Shown here piece by piece: positions 7,487-15,793 of a stretch of DNA of 64,000 nt (position 1 is the stretch's first letter; every line of letters starts with the position of its first letter). Source of the stretch: Cupriavidus necator N-1 (lineage in GTDB: Bacteria > Pseudomonadota > Gammaproteobacteria > Burkholderiales > Burkholderiaceae); assembly GCF_000219215.1 (NCBI RefSeq), contig NC_015727.1, positions 868,001 to 932,000 of the forward strand, in the 5' to 3' direction. The position numbers and the translations under genes are program-made. The notes beneath the pieces are model-generated. The model was not told the origin of the DNA and did no database searches. It saw only the letters and a list, made by a program, of their open reading frames with translations.

Positions 7487-9616
7487 ATGAAACGTGTTTC
7501 CGTCGACATTGGCGGCACCTTCACGGACTGCTTCGTGGCCTGGGGCGATCAGTGTGTTGAAGGCAAGTCGCTCACCACGCATCACAATCTCGCGGTCGGC
7601 TTCAACGACTCGCTCGCCGACGCCTGCCGTCAGCTCGAGCTGACGCCGCCACAACTGCTATCTGAGGTCGATTCGGTCCGCTATGCGACGACGCTGGGAA
7701 CCAACGCGCTGATCGAGCGCAAGGGGCCGCGCGTCGGCCTGCTGGTCACGACCGGTTTCAAGCACACGGTGCCGTTGTCGCGCGCCCGCGGCTACGGGGA
7801 AGGACTGACCGAGCCCGAGCAGATGGACATCCCGAACGCGGCCCGGCCAGAACCGCTCGTCTCGATCCCGCTGATCCGCGAGATTCGTGAGCGCATCGAC
7901 TACCTGGGCCAGGTGTTCTGGACGCTCGACGAGGATGACGTGCGACTGCGCATCCGGGAGCTCGTCGACGCCGGCGCGCAGGCGCTCGTGGTCATGTTCA
8001 CGAACAGTGTCGTCAATCCCGTCCATGAACTGCGAGTGCGCGAGATCTTCCTGGAGGAGTATCCGGCCCACATGCTCGGCGCGATTCCGATCCTGCTGTC
8101 GCACCAGGTCGTCGGCCGTAAGGGCGAGTATTCGCGCGCCACGTCATCGATCATCGACGCGTTCCTGCACCAGATCATGTACCACGGCCTCGGCACGCTC
8201 GAACTGAATCTGCGCCAGCAGGGTTACGCGAAGCCGATGCTCGTCAATCACAATTCCGGTGGTATGGCGCAGCTCAACTCGACCGATGCGCTGCAGACTG
8301 TCCACTCCGGCCCGGTCTCGGGTATTGCCGCCAGCGAATACCTCGCTGCCGCGGCAGAACTCGGCAACGTCGTGGCCACCGATATGGGAGGCACGAGCTT
8401 CGATATCGGCATCGTCGTGCAAGGGGGGCAGAAGTTCTACGATTTCAATCCGGTGATCGACCGCTGGTTGGTCAGTGTACCGATGGTCCATCTCGTCGCG
8501 CTCGGCGCGGGCGGCGGCTCGATCGCACGCTACGAGCGGATGTACAAGACGGTCGAGATCGGCCCGCAGTCGGCCGGTTCCGATCCCGGTCCCGCATGCT
8601 ACGACCGCGGCGGCCAGCACCCGACCGTCACCGACGCCGACCTGTTGCTTGGCTATCTCGACCCGAAGAACTACGCGAATGGCCGCATTTCGCTCAATCC
8701 GCGCCGCGCGAAGCAGGCGATGCAGGACGATCTTTGCGATGAACTCGATCTCGACGTCATCGATACCGCGAAACTGATCAAGAAGCAGGTCGACGCGTCG
8801 ATGGCGAACGGCATCGCGACGGAGCTGCGCACGCGCGGCTACGAGCCGAAGGACTTCACCGTGCTCGCCTATGGCGGCAACGGGCCGCTACATGCCTGCG
8901 GAATCGCCGCGGCGCTAGGCATCACGAAAGTGCTGGCGCCGCCGTACTCGTCTACCTTCTCCGCATGCGGCGCGGGGACCGTCAATCAGATGCACATCCA
9001 CGAGATGAACACCTGGACGGTCCTCTTCAACCCGAATACGAAATCATTCTTCATGGACTACGACACCTTCAACAAAGGCGTCGAGGAACTCGAGCGACGC
9101 GGGCGGGAAGACCTCGAACGGCAGGGCATGGATCCAACGCAGATCCGGTATCGCCTTGAGCTCGACATGCGCTATGGCAACCAGCGCGTGCAGACGGCGG
9201 TCGTCACGCCGATCTCCCGCCTCAAGACGCAGCGCCACGTGCTGACGCTGATGGAACTGTTCCACGAGAGCTACGGCGCACGCTTCGGAGACGGGTCGCA
9301 GAGTCCGGAGACTGGCGTGCGGATCAACACCTTGCGCGTGTGCGCATACGTCGAGCAGCCGTCGGTCAAATTCGCCAAGCTCGCCGTCACTGATAACCCG
9401 CTGCCGCCGCCTGAGCCGGTCGGCTGGCGCGAATGCCATTTCGTCGGCCACGACGGCCCCATTCGCACGGCGATCTATGACGACCGGGCACGGGCGGAAC
9501 GCACGCAGATCGAAGGCCCGGCCGTCATCACCACGCGCGCGACCACCTACCTCGTGGAACCCGGCTGGATCTACCAGGCCGTGGCCCAAGGCGGCGCATG
9601 GTTCCTGCGCAAATAA
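7487..9616 (+). CDS. apcC: Acetophenone carboxylase-like subunit (ApcC/HyuA family)
   Basis: This 709-residue second HyuA-type protein carries VDIGGTFTDCF at residues 5-15, YATTLGTNALIERKGPRVGLL near residue 70 and ATDMGGTSFDIGIV near residue 300. It also has VNHNSGGMAQL and a GxGGGSIARYE segment, the usual hydantoinase A core. I chose the ATG at 7487, not longer in-frame starts, because GGGGAGA lies just upstream and the protein then begins at the phosphate motif as the family does. The operon therefore carries two different HyuA-like chains, as acetophenone carboxylase does. Confidence 0.85.
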   Translation: MKRVSVDIGGTFTDCFVAWGDQCVEGKSLTTHHNLAVGFNDSLADACRQLELTPPQLLSEVDSVRYATTLGTNALIERKGPRVGLLVTTGFKHTVPLSRARGYGEGLTEPEQMDIPNAARPEPLVSIPLIREIRERIDYLGQVFWTLDEDDVRLRIRELVDAGAQALVVMFTNSVVNPVHELRVREIFLEEYPAHMLGAIPILLSHQVVGRKGEYSRATSSIIDAFLHQIMYHGLGTLELNLRQQGYAKPMLVNHNSGGMAQLNSTDALQTVHSGPVSGIAASEYLAAAAELGNVVATDMGGTSFDIGIVVQGGQKFYDFNPVIDRWLVSVPMVHLVALGAGGGSIARYERMYKTVEIGPQSAGSDPGPACYDRGGQHPTVTDADLLLGYLDPKNYANGRISLNPRRAKQAMQDDLCDELDLDVIDTAKLIKKQVDASMANGIATELRTRGYEPKDFTVLAYGGNGPLHACGIAAALGITKVLAPPYSSTFSACGAGTVNQMHIHEMNTWTVLFNPNTKSFFMDYDTFNKGVEELERRGREDLERQGMDPTQIRYRLELDMRYGNQRVQTAVVTPISRLKTQRHVLTLMELFHESYGARFGDGSQSPETGVRINTLRVCAYVEQPSVKFAKLAVTDNPLPPPEPVGWRECHFVGHDGPIRTAIYDDRARAERTQIEGPAVITTRATTYLVEPGWIYQAVAQGGAWFLRK

Positions 9617-9653
9617 GTTCCGAGTGCGCTAAACGCAAGCGAAGGAGTTCGAC

Positions 9654-11900
9654 ATGCAAGACGAAATCACCGCGGAAGACCGGGCGCTGCTCGACAAGTT
9701 CATCGCCGACAACACGCTGTTCCTCGGTCCCGACCCCGAGATCATGCGCAATCACAGCATCCTCCCGCGGTCGAAGACCGAGCACGAAGTGCTCGAGCGC
9801 GGGGTCGATCCGCACCAGGTCCACCATGTGCGCGGATTGATCAACTCGGCGTTGTCCGAGGCCTTTACGATGGTGAACCAGATGGGTGCCGCGCCAGGCG
9901 CGAAGTGGGGCGACCTCGTTACCGCCATCTACACTGCGCAGGGCGACCTGTCGATGATCGCGCCGCACGGCATCATCGCGTTCGCCGCCTGCTGCTTCTA
10001 TCCGATCCGTTTCATTATCAAGAACTGGGTGAACGATCCCACGGTCGGCGTAAAGGACGGCGACGGCTTCATCCACAACGATGCGCGCTACGGTGGCATC
10101 CACAACACCGACCAGTCGATGATGATGCCGCTCTTCTACAAGGGCGAGCTGGTCTGCTGGCTGTCGTCGACGATCCACGAGGGCGAGAACGGCTCCACCG
10201 AGCCGGGCGGCCTGCCCGCGCGCGCCGAGAGCAAGTACGACGAAGGCATCAAGATGTCGCCCTTCAAGATCGTCGAGAACTTCGAGCTCAAGCGCGACCT
10301 CGTCACGTTCCTGCAGAATTCGGTGCGCGATCCCCGCCTGCAGCTCGAGGACATGAAGGTCAAGCTGCATGCCGTGCTGCGTCTGCGTGAGCGCATCATT
10401 TCCCTGCTGGACCAATATGGCCGCGATGCGCTGATCGGCACGCTGCGCACCCACCTGGAGGATGTCGAAACGGAGATGCGCCGCCGCATCCGCGAGCTGC
10501 CCGATGGCACCACGCGCGTCCTGCAGTTCATGGATTCGACGCTGCGCGAGAACGCGTTGCAGAAGATCTCCTGTGCGATCACAGTGAAGGGTGAACGGAT
10601 GATCATGGACTTCCGCGGATCGTCGCCACAGTTCCTGAACCGCTCGGTGAACACGAATATTGCGTCGTTCAAGGCGGCGCTCTGCACCGGCCTCCTGCAG
10701 AACATCTGGCCAGACCTGCCGCATACGATGGCGGTATTATCGCCGATCGAGATCATCACGGACCGCAACTCGATCCTCGACGCCGAGGGCGAGATGCCGC
10801 AGGCAATGAGCTTGATGCCGCTGTTCAAGGGCTGCGTGGTCTGGACGATTCCGATGAACAAGCTCAGCTACAGCCTCCCGCATCGTTATTCGGCGGTGAT
10901 CGCGTCGCAGTACGACCAGGCCGCGACCTTCATCTATGGTGGCCTCACGCAGCACGGTGACGTAACCGGAAACTTCTGCGCCGACATCAACGGCAACGGC
11001 CAGGGCGCGCGCAGTCACGCCGACGGGGAGCATTCGATATCGCCCGTGTTCGGCTTCATGTGCGACACCGGCGAGCACGAGATCGCGGAGGAAGACACGC
11101 CGATCATCCGGCTCGGCGCGCAGCGGCTCGCCAAGGACCGGATCGGCTGGGGCAAATACCGCGGGGGCATGGGCTACGAGCAAATCGCGACCGCGCGCGG
11201 CTCGGGGCTGTGGGGGTTCATGACTGGCTGCGAAGGGTCGAAGTTCCCGTCGGCGCAGGGCCTGTTCGGCGGATACTCATGCCCGAGCTATCAGCTCATG
11301 AAGATCAAGGGCATCAACATCTTCAAGGTGCTGGAGGAGAATCCGAAGGCCGTCGAAGCGTTCGATATCGTGGAGCTGATGAACAAGCAGCCGATTCCCG
11401 GCGCGCAGTACAGCAGCCACGATATGGGCATGACGTTCGAGATCTGCAACGAGGGCGAGATCTACATGATCTGCCAGGGCTCCGGCGGCGGCTACGGCGA
11501 CGTGCTTGAACGCGACCCAGAACTGGTCATGAAGGACTTGCGCGAAGACCTGATGTCGCACGACAATGCGCGCGACATCTACAAGGTGGTCTACGACGAG
11601 GACACGCTCGTCGTGAACGTGGAGGCGACCGCCGAGGCGCGGGCAGTGGAACGGCTCGCACGCATCGCACGCGGCCGGCCATTCGACGCGTTCTGCCAGG
11701 AATGGGTGACGCCGCAGCCGCCCGCAACGTTGCCCTACTTCGGTAGCTGGGAGGACAACACCAAGATCTATGCGACGACGATGGGCCAGCGCATCACGAT
11801 GCCGGCTGATCAGATGCAAGGCGCGTTCATGCCCGATCCGAAGGACGTGCGCATAGCAGAACTCGAGGCGCAGATCAATGCAATGGAGGCGCGGACATGA
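9654..11900 (+). CDS. apcD: Acetophenone carboxylase-like subunit (ApcD/HyuB family)
   Basis: This 748-residue protein is of the hydantoinase B type. Family features include GDLVTAIYTAQGDLSMIAPHG, DGDGFIHNDARYGGIHNTDQ (the N-D-x-x-x-G-G-x-H metal/substrate region), MDFRGSSPQFLNRSVNTN and GYGDVLERDPELVMKDL. HyuB-type chains form the complex with HyuA-type chains and are thought to hold the enolate or ring site. It starts 37 nt after apcC with GAAGGAG upstream and overlaps the following dehydrogenase by 4 nt. Confidence 0.85.
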   Translation: MQDEITAEDRALLDKFIADNTLFLGPDPEIMRNHSILPRSKTEHEVLERGVDPHQVHHVRGLINSALSEAFTMVNQMGAAPGAKWGDLVTAIYTAQGDLSMIAPHGIIAFAACCFYPIRFIIKNWVNDPTVGVKDGDGFIHNDARYGGIHNTDQSMMMPLFYKGELVCWLSSTIHEGENGSTEPGGLPARAESKYDEGIKMSPFKIVENFELKRDLVTFLQNSVRDPRLQLEDMKVKLHAVLRLRERIISLLDQYGRDALIGTLRTHLEDVETEMRRRIRELPDGTTRVLQFMDSTLRENALQKISCAITVKGERMIMDFRGSSPQFLNRSVNTNIASFKAALCTGLLQNIWPDLPHTMAVLSPIEIITDRNSILDAEGEMPQAMSLMPLFKGCVVWTIPMNKLSYSLPHRYSAVIASQYDQAATFIYGGLTQHGDVTGNFCADINGNGQGARSHADGEHSISPVFGFMCDTGEHEIAEEDTPIIRLGAQRLAKDRIGWGKYRGGMGYEQIATARGSGLWGFMTGCEGSKFPSAQGLFGGYSCPSYQLMKIKGINIFKVLEENPKAVEAFDIVELMNKQPIPGAQYSSHDMGMTFEICNEGEIYMICQGSGGGYGDVLERDPELVMKDLREDLMSHDNARDIYKVVYDEDTLVVNVEATAEARAVERLARIARGRPFDAFCQEWVTPQPPATLPYFGSWEDNTKIYATTMGQRITMPADQMQGAFMPDPKDVRIAELEAQINAMEART

Positions 11901-12673
11901 GCCGGCTCGACGGCCGCTGTGCGGTGGTCACCGGCGCGGCGCGCGGCCTTGGCCTCGCCACCGCGCGCCGGTTGGCCGCCGCCGGCGCGCACGTGCTGCT
12001 GTCCGACACGTGCGCGGACGAAGGCGAGGCGCAGGCCGGCATCCTGCGGGGCGAAGGCCATGACGCCTATTTCGTCGCGCACGATGTGACCGATCCCGCC
12101 GACTGGGCAGCGCTGCTCGACGTCGCTGTAGGACGCTGGGGGCGGGTGGACATCCTGGTCAACAACGCGGGCATCGCCGAGATCGCCGATATCGAAACGC
12201 TCGACTTCGCCGGCTGGCGACGTACGCTGTCGGTGAATCTCGACAGCGTCTTCCTTGGCACGCAGGCCGCGATTGCACGGATGAAGGTCTCGGGCGGCGG
12301 CGCAATCGTCAATGTCGCGTCGATCGAGGGGCTGGTCGGCGAACCGCTCCTGCCGGCGTACAACGCCAGCAAGGGCGGCGTGCGCCTGTTGACGCGGTCG
12401 GCGGCCATTCATTGCGCCAGCCGCGGCTACGGCATCCGTATCAACGCGGTATGCCCAGGATTCGCCAACACACGCATGATCTCGGGCGCGGTCGGCACGA
12501 TGTCGCCGCGAGACGCAGACACATTTGCGTTGCGGCTGATGTCCCGCATTCCGATGCATCGCTTTGCCGATCCCGACGAGATCGCGCGTGCCGTCGTCTT
12601 TCTCGCCTCGGACGATTCTTCATACATGACGGGTGCCGACCTCGTGATCGATGGCGGCTACACGGCGTGTTGA
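11897..12673 (+). CDS. Short-chain dehydrogenase inside the carboxylase operon, 1-phenylethanol dehydrogenase-like role possible
   Basis: This 258-residue classical SDR has TGAARGLGLATARRL (NAD-binding TGxxxGxG), LVNNAGIAE, the Ser region NVASIEG, YNASKGG (YxxxK) and a C-terminal DLVIDGGYTAC. Catalytic residues are all present. It overlaps the end of apcD by 4 nt and lies 14 nt before the apcE-like gene. In Aromatoleum the acetophenone carboxylase genes lie with an (S)-1-phenylethanol dehydrogenase, so oxidation of a secondary alcohol to the ketone substrate is a reasonable hypothesis. The sequence alone does not fix the substrate. Confidence 0.85.
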   Translation: MSRLDGRCAVVTGAARGLGLATARRLAAAGAHVLLSDTCADEGEAQAGILRGEGHDAYFVAHDVTDPADWAALLDVAVGRWGRVDILVNNAGIAEIADIETLDFAGWRRTLSVNLDSVFLGTQAAIARMKVSGGGAIVNVASIEGLVGEPLLPAYNASKGGVRLLTRSAAIHCASRGYGIRINAVCPGFANTRMISGAVGTMSPRDADTFALRLMSRIPMHRFADPDEIARAVVFLASDDSSYMTGADLVIDGGYTAC

Positions 12674-12687
12674 ACAGGGAGACACAC

Positions 12688-13542
12688 ATGTCCCGACTTG
12701 CCGAAGCAAACCGCATTCGCCGACTGCTATGGCTCAACCACGACAGCTACAGCGCGCCACTACTTGCCGGAAGCAGCCCGCCCTGGCTCGAAAGCGCCGC
12801 GTGTGCCGCGTGGATGCGCCAGGCGCAGGGACTCCTCGGCTCGGACGTGCTCACCGTGCCCCTCGCTGACATCGTGGCAGCCTGGCTCGTGCGCAACCCG
12901 GCACTGAAGGCAGAAATGGCTGGGAAGACCAGGCGTGCGCATCTTCCGCTGAAGGCGTGCCTGGCGAGCGCGCCACTACGCGAGCATACGGCGGCGCTCG
13001 CGACGGCGCTGCGGGCGGCGCTGCCCGATACGATCTTCACGCTCAAAATACCAACGCCGCGCGACTGGGCGGGCCAGACGCTCGCGCTCGCCGGCGGGCC
13101 GCCGGACGTTGAGGTCGATGAAGACGCTGCCGACGCCGCAGCAGCCAGTATCGCCGACTTCCTGCGGGTGTTCGCTACCACGGGGGTCGATGCGGTAGTA
13201 CTGGACGAATTGCGCGCCTGGGATGAGGACGATGCAGCGCACTGGCTCGAACTCTATCAGCCCGTGACGAATGTCGCGCGGCACTATGGCTGGGATTGGG
13301 GGCTGCGGCTTCCGGCGGCGGTCAAATTCGGCCAGGGGCCGGGCCCCGACTTCACGGTGGCGCCGTCGACCTGCTGCCACGGGCCGGTCGGGCTCCTTGT
13401 GCCGGAGGCATTCTGGAGCGATGACGATCTGCCGGCGCCGCAGCCGAATACGTTCGACGTCGCGGACATTCCCGCGACGGCGCGTCCGGAGACCGTGCTC
13501 GCACGGCTTGCCGTCTTGCGGGAAAGGCGATTGACATGGTGA
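12688..13542 (+). CDS. apcE: ApcE-like accessory subunit of the ketone carboxylase
   Basis: This 284-residue protein has no well-known fold motif. It has a helical N-terminus (MSRLAEANRIRRLLW), an Asp/Ala-rich middle (VDEDAADAAAASIADFLR) and a Trp-rich segment (YGWDWGLRLPAAV). Acetophenone carboxylase has a fifth subunit of about this size with no clear relatives elsewhere; length, order in the operon and lack of other homology point to the same role. The ATG at 12688 has AGGGAGA upstream; a longer in-frame extension to 12412 is antiphase to the dehydrogenase and was not used. It overlaps the ligase by 7 nt. Confidence 0.65.
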   Translation: MSRLAEANRIRRLLWLNHDSYSAPLLAGSSPPWLESAACAAWMRQAQGLLGSDVLTVPLADIVAAWLVRNPALKAEMAGKTRRAHLPLKACLASAPLREHTAALATALRAALPDTIFTLKIPTPRDWAGQTLALAGGPPDVEVDEDAADAAAASIADFLRVFATTGVDAVVLDELRAWDEDDAAHWLELYQPVTNVARHYGWDWGLRLPAAVKFGQGPGPDFTVAPSTCCHGPVGLLVPEAFWSDDDLPAPQPNTFDVADIPATARPETVLARLAVLRERRLTW

Positions 13543-15536
13543 CCGAAGGCGAACTGATGTGGACGCCCGACGAGACGTTCACGCGCGGCTCCAATATCGC
13601 CCGCTTCATGCGCTGGCTCGCCGCCCATCGCGATCTGGCGTTTGCGGACTACGATGCGCTGCGGCGGTGGTCCATCGACGAAGCCGACGCGTTCTGGAGG
13701 GCGGTCTGGGAATACTACGACGTGCAGCACGATGGCTCGGCGCAGCGCGTGACTAACGGCGCGCCCATGCCGGATACCCGCTGGTTCCCCGACGCGCGCG
13801 TGAACTACGCGGAGCACTTGCTGCGGCACGCCGCGCACGCCGATCCAACGCATCCGGCGTTTCATCACGCGGCCGAGGCGCAACCTTTGCAGGTGCTGAC
13901 GCTGGTGGGCCTCGCGGGCCAGGTGAGGCGCATCGCGACGCGCCTGAGGGAATTGGGCGTGGAACCGGGCGACCGCGTCGTCGCTTATCTGCCGAACGTG
14001 CCCGAGTGCGCGGTCGCGATGCTCGCGACCGTCAGCATCGGCGCGGTGTGGTCATCGGCGGCGATTGACTTCGGCGTGCGTACCGTGGTCGACCGGTTCC
14101 AGCAGATCGCCCCCAAAGTCCTGATCGCTGCAGACGGCTACCGTTTCGGCGGCAAGGTGTTCGACAGGGCTGGGGAAGTACTCGAGATCGCGCGATCGCT
14201 GCCCTCACTGAAGACGCTCGTCTGGCTGCCGAACATCGGCGGCGAGATGCCGGTGGAAACGTCGTCGCTTTCGTGCGAGGTGCTGGCGTGGGATGCGCTG
14301 CTGTCCGGCGCCGACATACCGGCCGACGCGTTCCGCTTCGAGCGCGTGGGCGCCGAACATCCGCTGTGGATCGTGTTTTCTTCCGGCACGACCGGCCTGC
14401 CCAAGGCCATCGTGCATAGCCACGTCGGCGTGTTGATCGAGCATCTGAAGCTGATGCATCTGCACATGGACCTGCACGCCGGCGACGTCATGTTCTTCTA
14501 CAGCACGACCGGCTGGATGATGTGGAATCTGCTTGTCGCGGCGCTGATGACCGGTGCGTCCGCGGTACTCTACGACGGCAGCCCGATGCTGAGCGGTCCC
14601 GAGTGCCTGTGGCAGCTCGCTGCAGACACCGGCGCGACCAGCTTCGGCTGCAGCCCGACCTTCGTGCAGATGATGGAGAAGGCCGGCATCGCACCGGGCC
14701 GGCAGTTCGACCTTTCGCACCTCAGGAGCGTCGTGCTGAGCGGCGCGCCGAGCACACCGGAGACGTTCGCGTGGTTCTATCGCTGCGTGAAGCCCGATCT
14801 GTGGGTCACGTCGCAGTCGGGCGGCACCGAGCTGTGCAGTGGGCTCGTCGGTGCAGTCCCGGTACTGCCGGTGCGGGCGGGCGAGATCCAGGCGCGCATG
14901 CTCGGGATGGCGGTGGACGTCTGGAACGACGCGGGCGAGCCCGTGGCCGACGAGGTCGGCGAGCTGGTCGTCACGCAGCCTGCGCCGTCGATGCCGATCT
15001 TCTTCTGGAACGATGAAGGCAGCGCGCGTTACCGCGAGTCGTACTTCGAGTACTTTCCCGGCGTCTGGCGGCACGGCGACTTCATGCGCCTGACGCCGGA
15101 CGGCGGCTGCTATATCTACGGCCGCGCGGACTCGACACTCAACCGCTATGGCGTACGGATCGGCTCGGCGGAGATCTATCGCGTCGTCGAGGAAATCGAA
15201 GCGGTGGCCGACAGCCTGGTCGTGTGCTGCGAGCTGCCTGGCGGAGGCTTCTTTATGCCGCTGTTCCTGCGGCTGCGCGATGGCTCGACGCTCGACGACA
15301 CGCTGCGTGCGCACATCGCCGAACGGCTGCGTACGCTGTGCAGTCCGCGCCATGTGCCGGACGTCATGGTCGAGATGGCGCAGATTCCCTACACCCTGAC
15401 TGGCAAGAAGATGGAGGTGCCTGTGCGCAAGGTCCTGATGGGGCATCCGGTCGAGCAGGCGGCGAGCCGCGACGCGATGGTCAATCCCGACGCGCTGGAT
15501 GCATACGTGGCGCTCGCCGGCACGGTGCCGCGATGA
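13536..15536 (+). CDS. Acetoacetyl-CoA synthetase-type ligase, probable beta-keto acid CoA ligase (Bal-like)
   Basis: This 666-residue AMP-forming ligase of the acetoacetyl-CoA synthetase family has the P-loop FSSGTTGLPKAIVHSH near residue 282, TTGWMMWN, SQSGGTELC (A5), YGRADSTLNRYGVRIG near residue 528 and TGKKMEVPVRKVL with the catalytic Lys near residue 623. The N-terminal ACAS_N part (W-F-P-D-A-R-V-N-Y-A-E) is present. Following a ketone carboxylase, its expected job is to turn the beta-keto acid product (benzoylacetate, if the ketone is acetophenone) into the CoA ester for thiolysis. It starts inside the end of the apcE-like gene. Confidence 0.85.
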   Translation: MVTEGELMWTPDETFTRGSNIARFMRWLAAHRDLAFADYDALRRWSIDEADAFWRAVWEYYDVQHDGSAQRVTNGAPMPDTRWFPDARVNYAEHLLRHAAHADPTHPAFHHAAEAQPLQVLTLVGLAGQVRRIATRLRELGVEPGDRVVAYLPNVPECAVAMLATVSIGAVWSSAAIDFGVRTVVDRFQQIAPKVLIAADGYRFGGKVFDRAGEVLEIARSLPSLKTLVWLPNIGGEMPVETSSLSCEVLAWDALLSGADIPADAFRFERVGAEHPLWIVFSSGTTGLPKAIVHSHVGVLIEHLKLMHLHMDLHAGDVMFFYSTTGWMMWNLLVAALMTGASAVLYDGSPMLSGPECLWQLAADTGATSFGCSPTFVQMMEKAGIAPGRQFDLSHLRSVVLSGAPSTPETFAWFYRCVKPDLWVTSQSGGTELCSGLVGAVPVLPVRAGEIQARMLGMAVDVWNDAGEPVADEVGELVVTQPAPSMPIFFWNDEGSARYRESYFEYFPGVWRHGDFMRLTPDGGCYIYGRADSTLNRYGVRIGSAEIYRVVEEIEAVADSLVVCCELPGGGFFMPLFLRLRDGSTLDDTLRAHIAERLRTLCSPRHVPDVMVEMAQIPYTLTGKKMEVPVRKVLMGHPVEQAASRDAMVNPDALDAYVALAGTVPR

Positions 15537-15739
15537 TGGCGGCTTCCGATAACCCCGGCGTAGTAGCGCCCGTGATGCGCGGCGACGAGCAGGCGCCGCA
15601 CGAAGCGGCCTGCCTGCGGCCGTTCTGCTGCAATCCGTTCGGCGCGCTGTCCGCCGCCCTGTCTGCGTACGCGGGCGTCGGCGGGTGGACGCCGCCGTTG
15701 CCCGACGCGATTGGGAAGGACGAACGCGGTGATGCTTGA
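15533..15739 (+). CDS. Small hypothetical protein coupled to the ligase gene
   Basis: A 68-codon frame begins ATGATG, overlapping the ligase stop codon (TGA at 15534-15536), and ends 54 nt before the regulator. The product starts MMAASDNPGVVAPV, has a Cys pair in LRPFCCNPFG and is otherwise Ala/Pro-rich. No family is recognised. The stop-start overlap supports coupled translation, but an unselected frame in GC-rich DNA cannot be excluded. Confidence 0.35.
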   Translation: MMAASDNPGVVAPVMRGDEQAPHEAACLRPFCCNPFGALSAALSAYAGVGGWTPPLPDAIGKDERGDA

Positions 15740-15793
15740 AGGTGTCGCGGGAATAGGGCACGATGTGCCGACAAACCAACCGCCCGGACGATC

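Noticed and set aside
5005..11900. 5-oxoprolinase or hydantoinase operon
   Set aside because: Two distinct HyuA chains, a zinc-ribbon small subunit and a beta-keto acid CoA ligase fit ketone carboxylase better; kept only as the alternative.
14205..15779. Minus-strand frame of 524 codons opposite the ligase
   Set aside because: Arg/His/Ala-rich composition typical of an antisense shadow; the plus-strand ligase has all its motifs.
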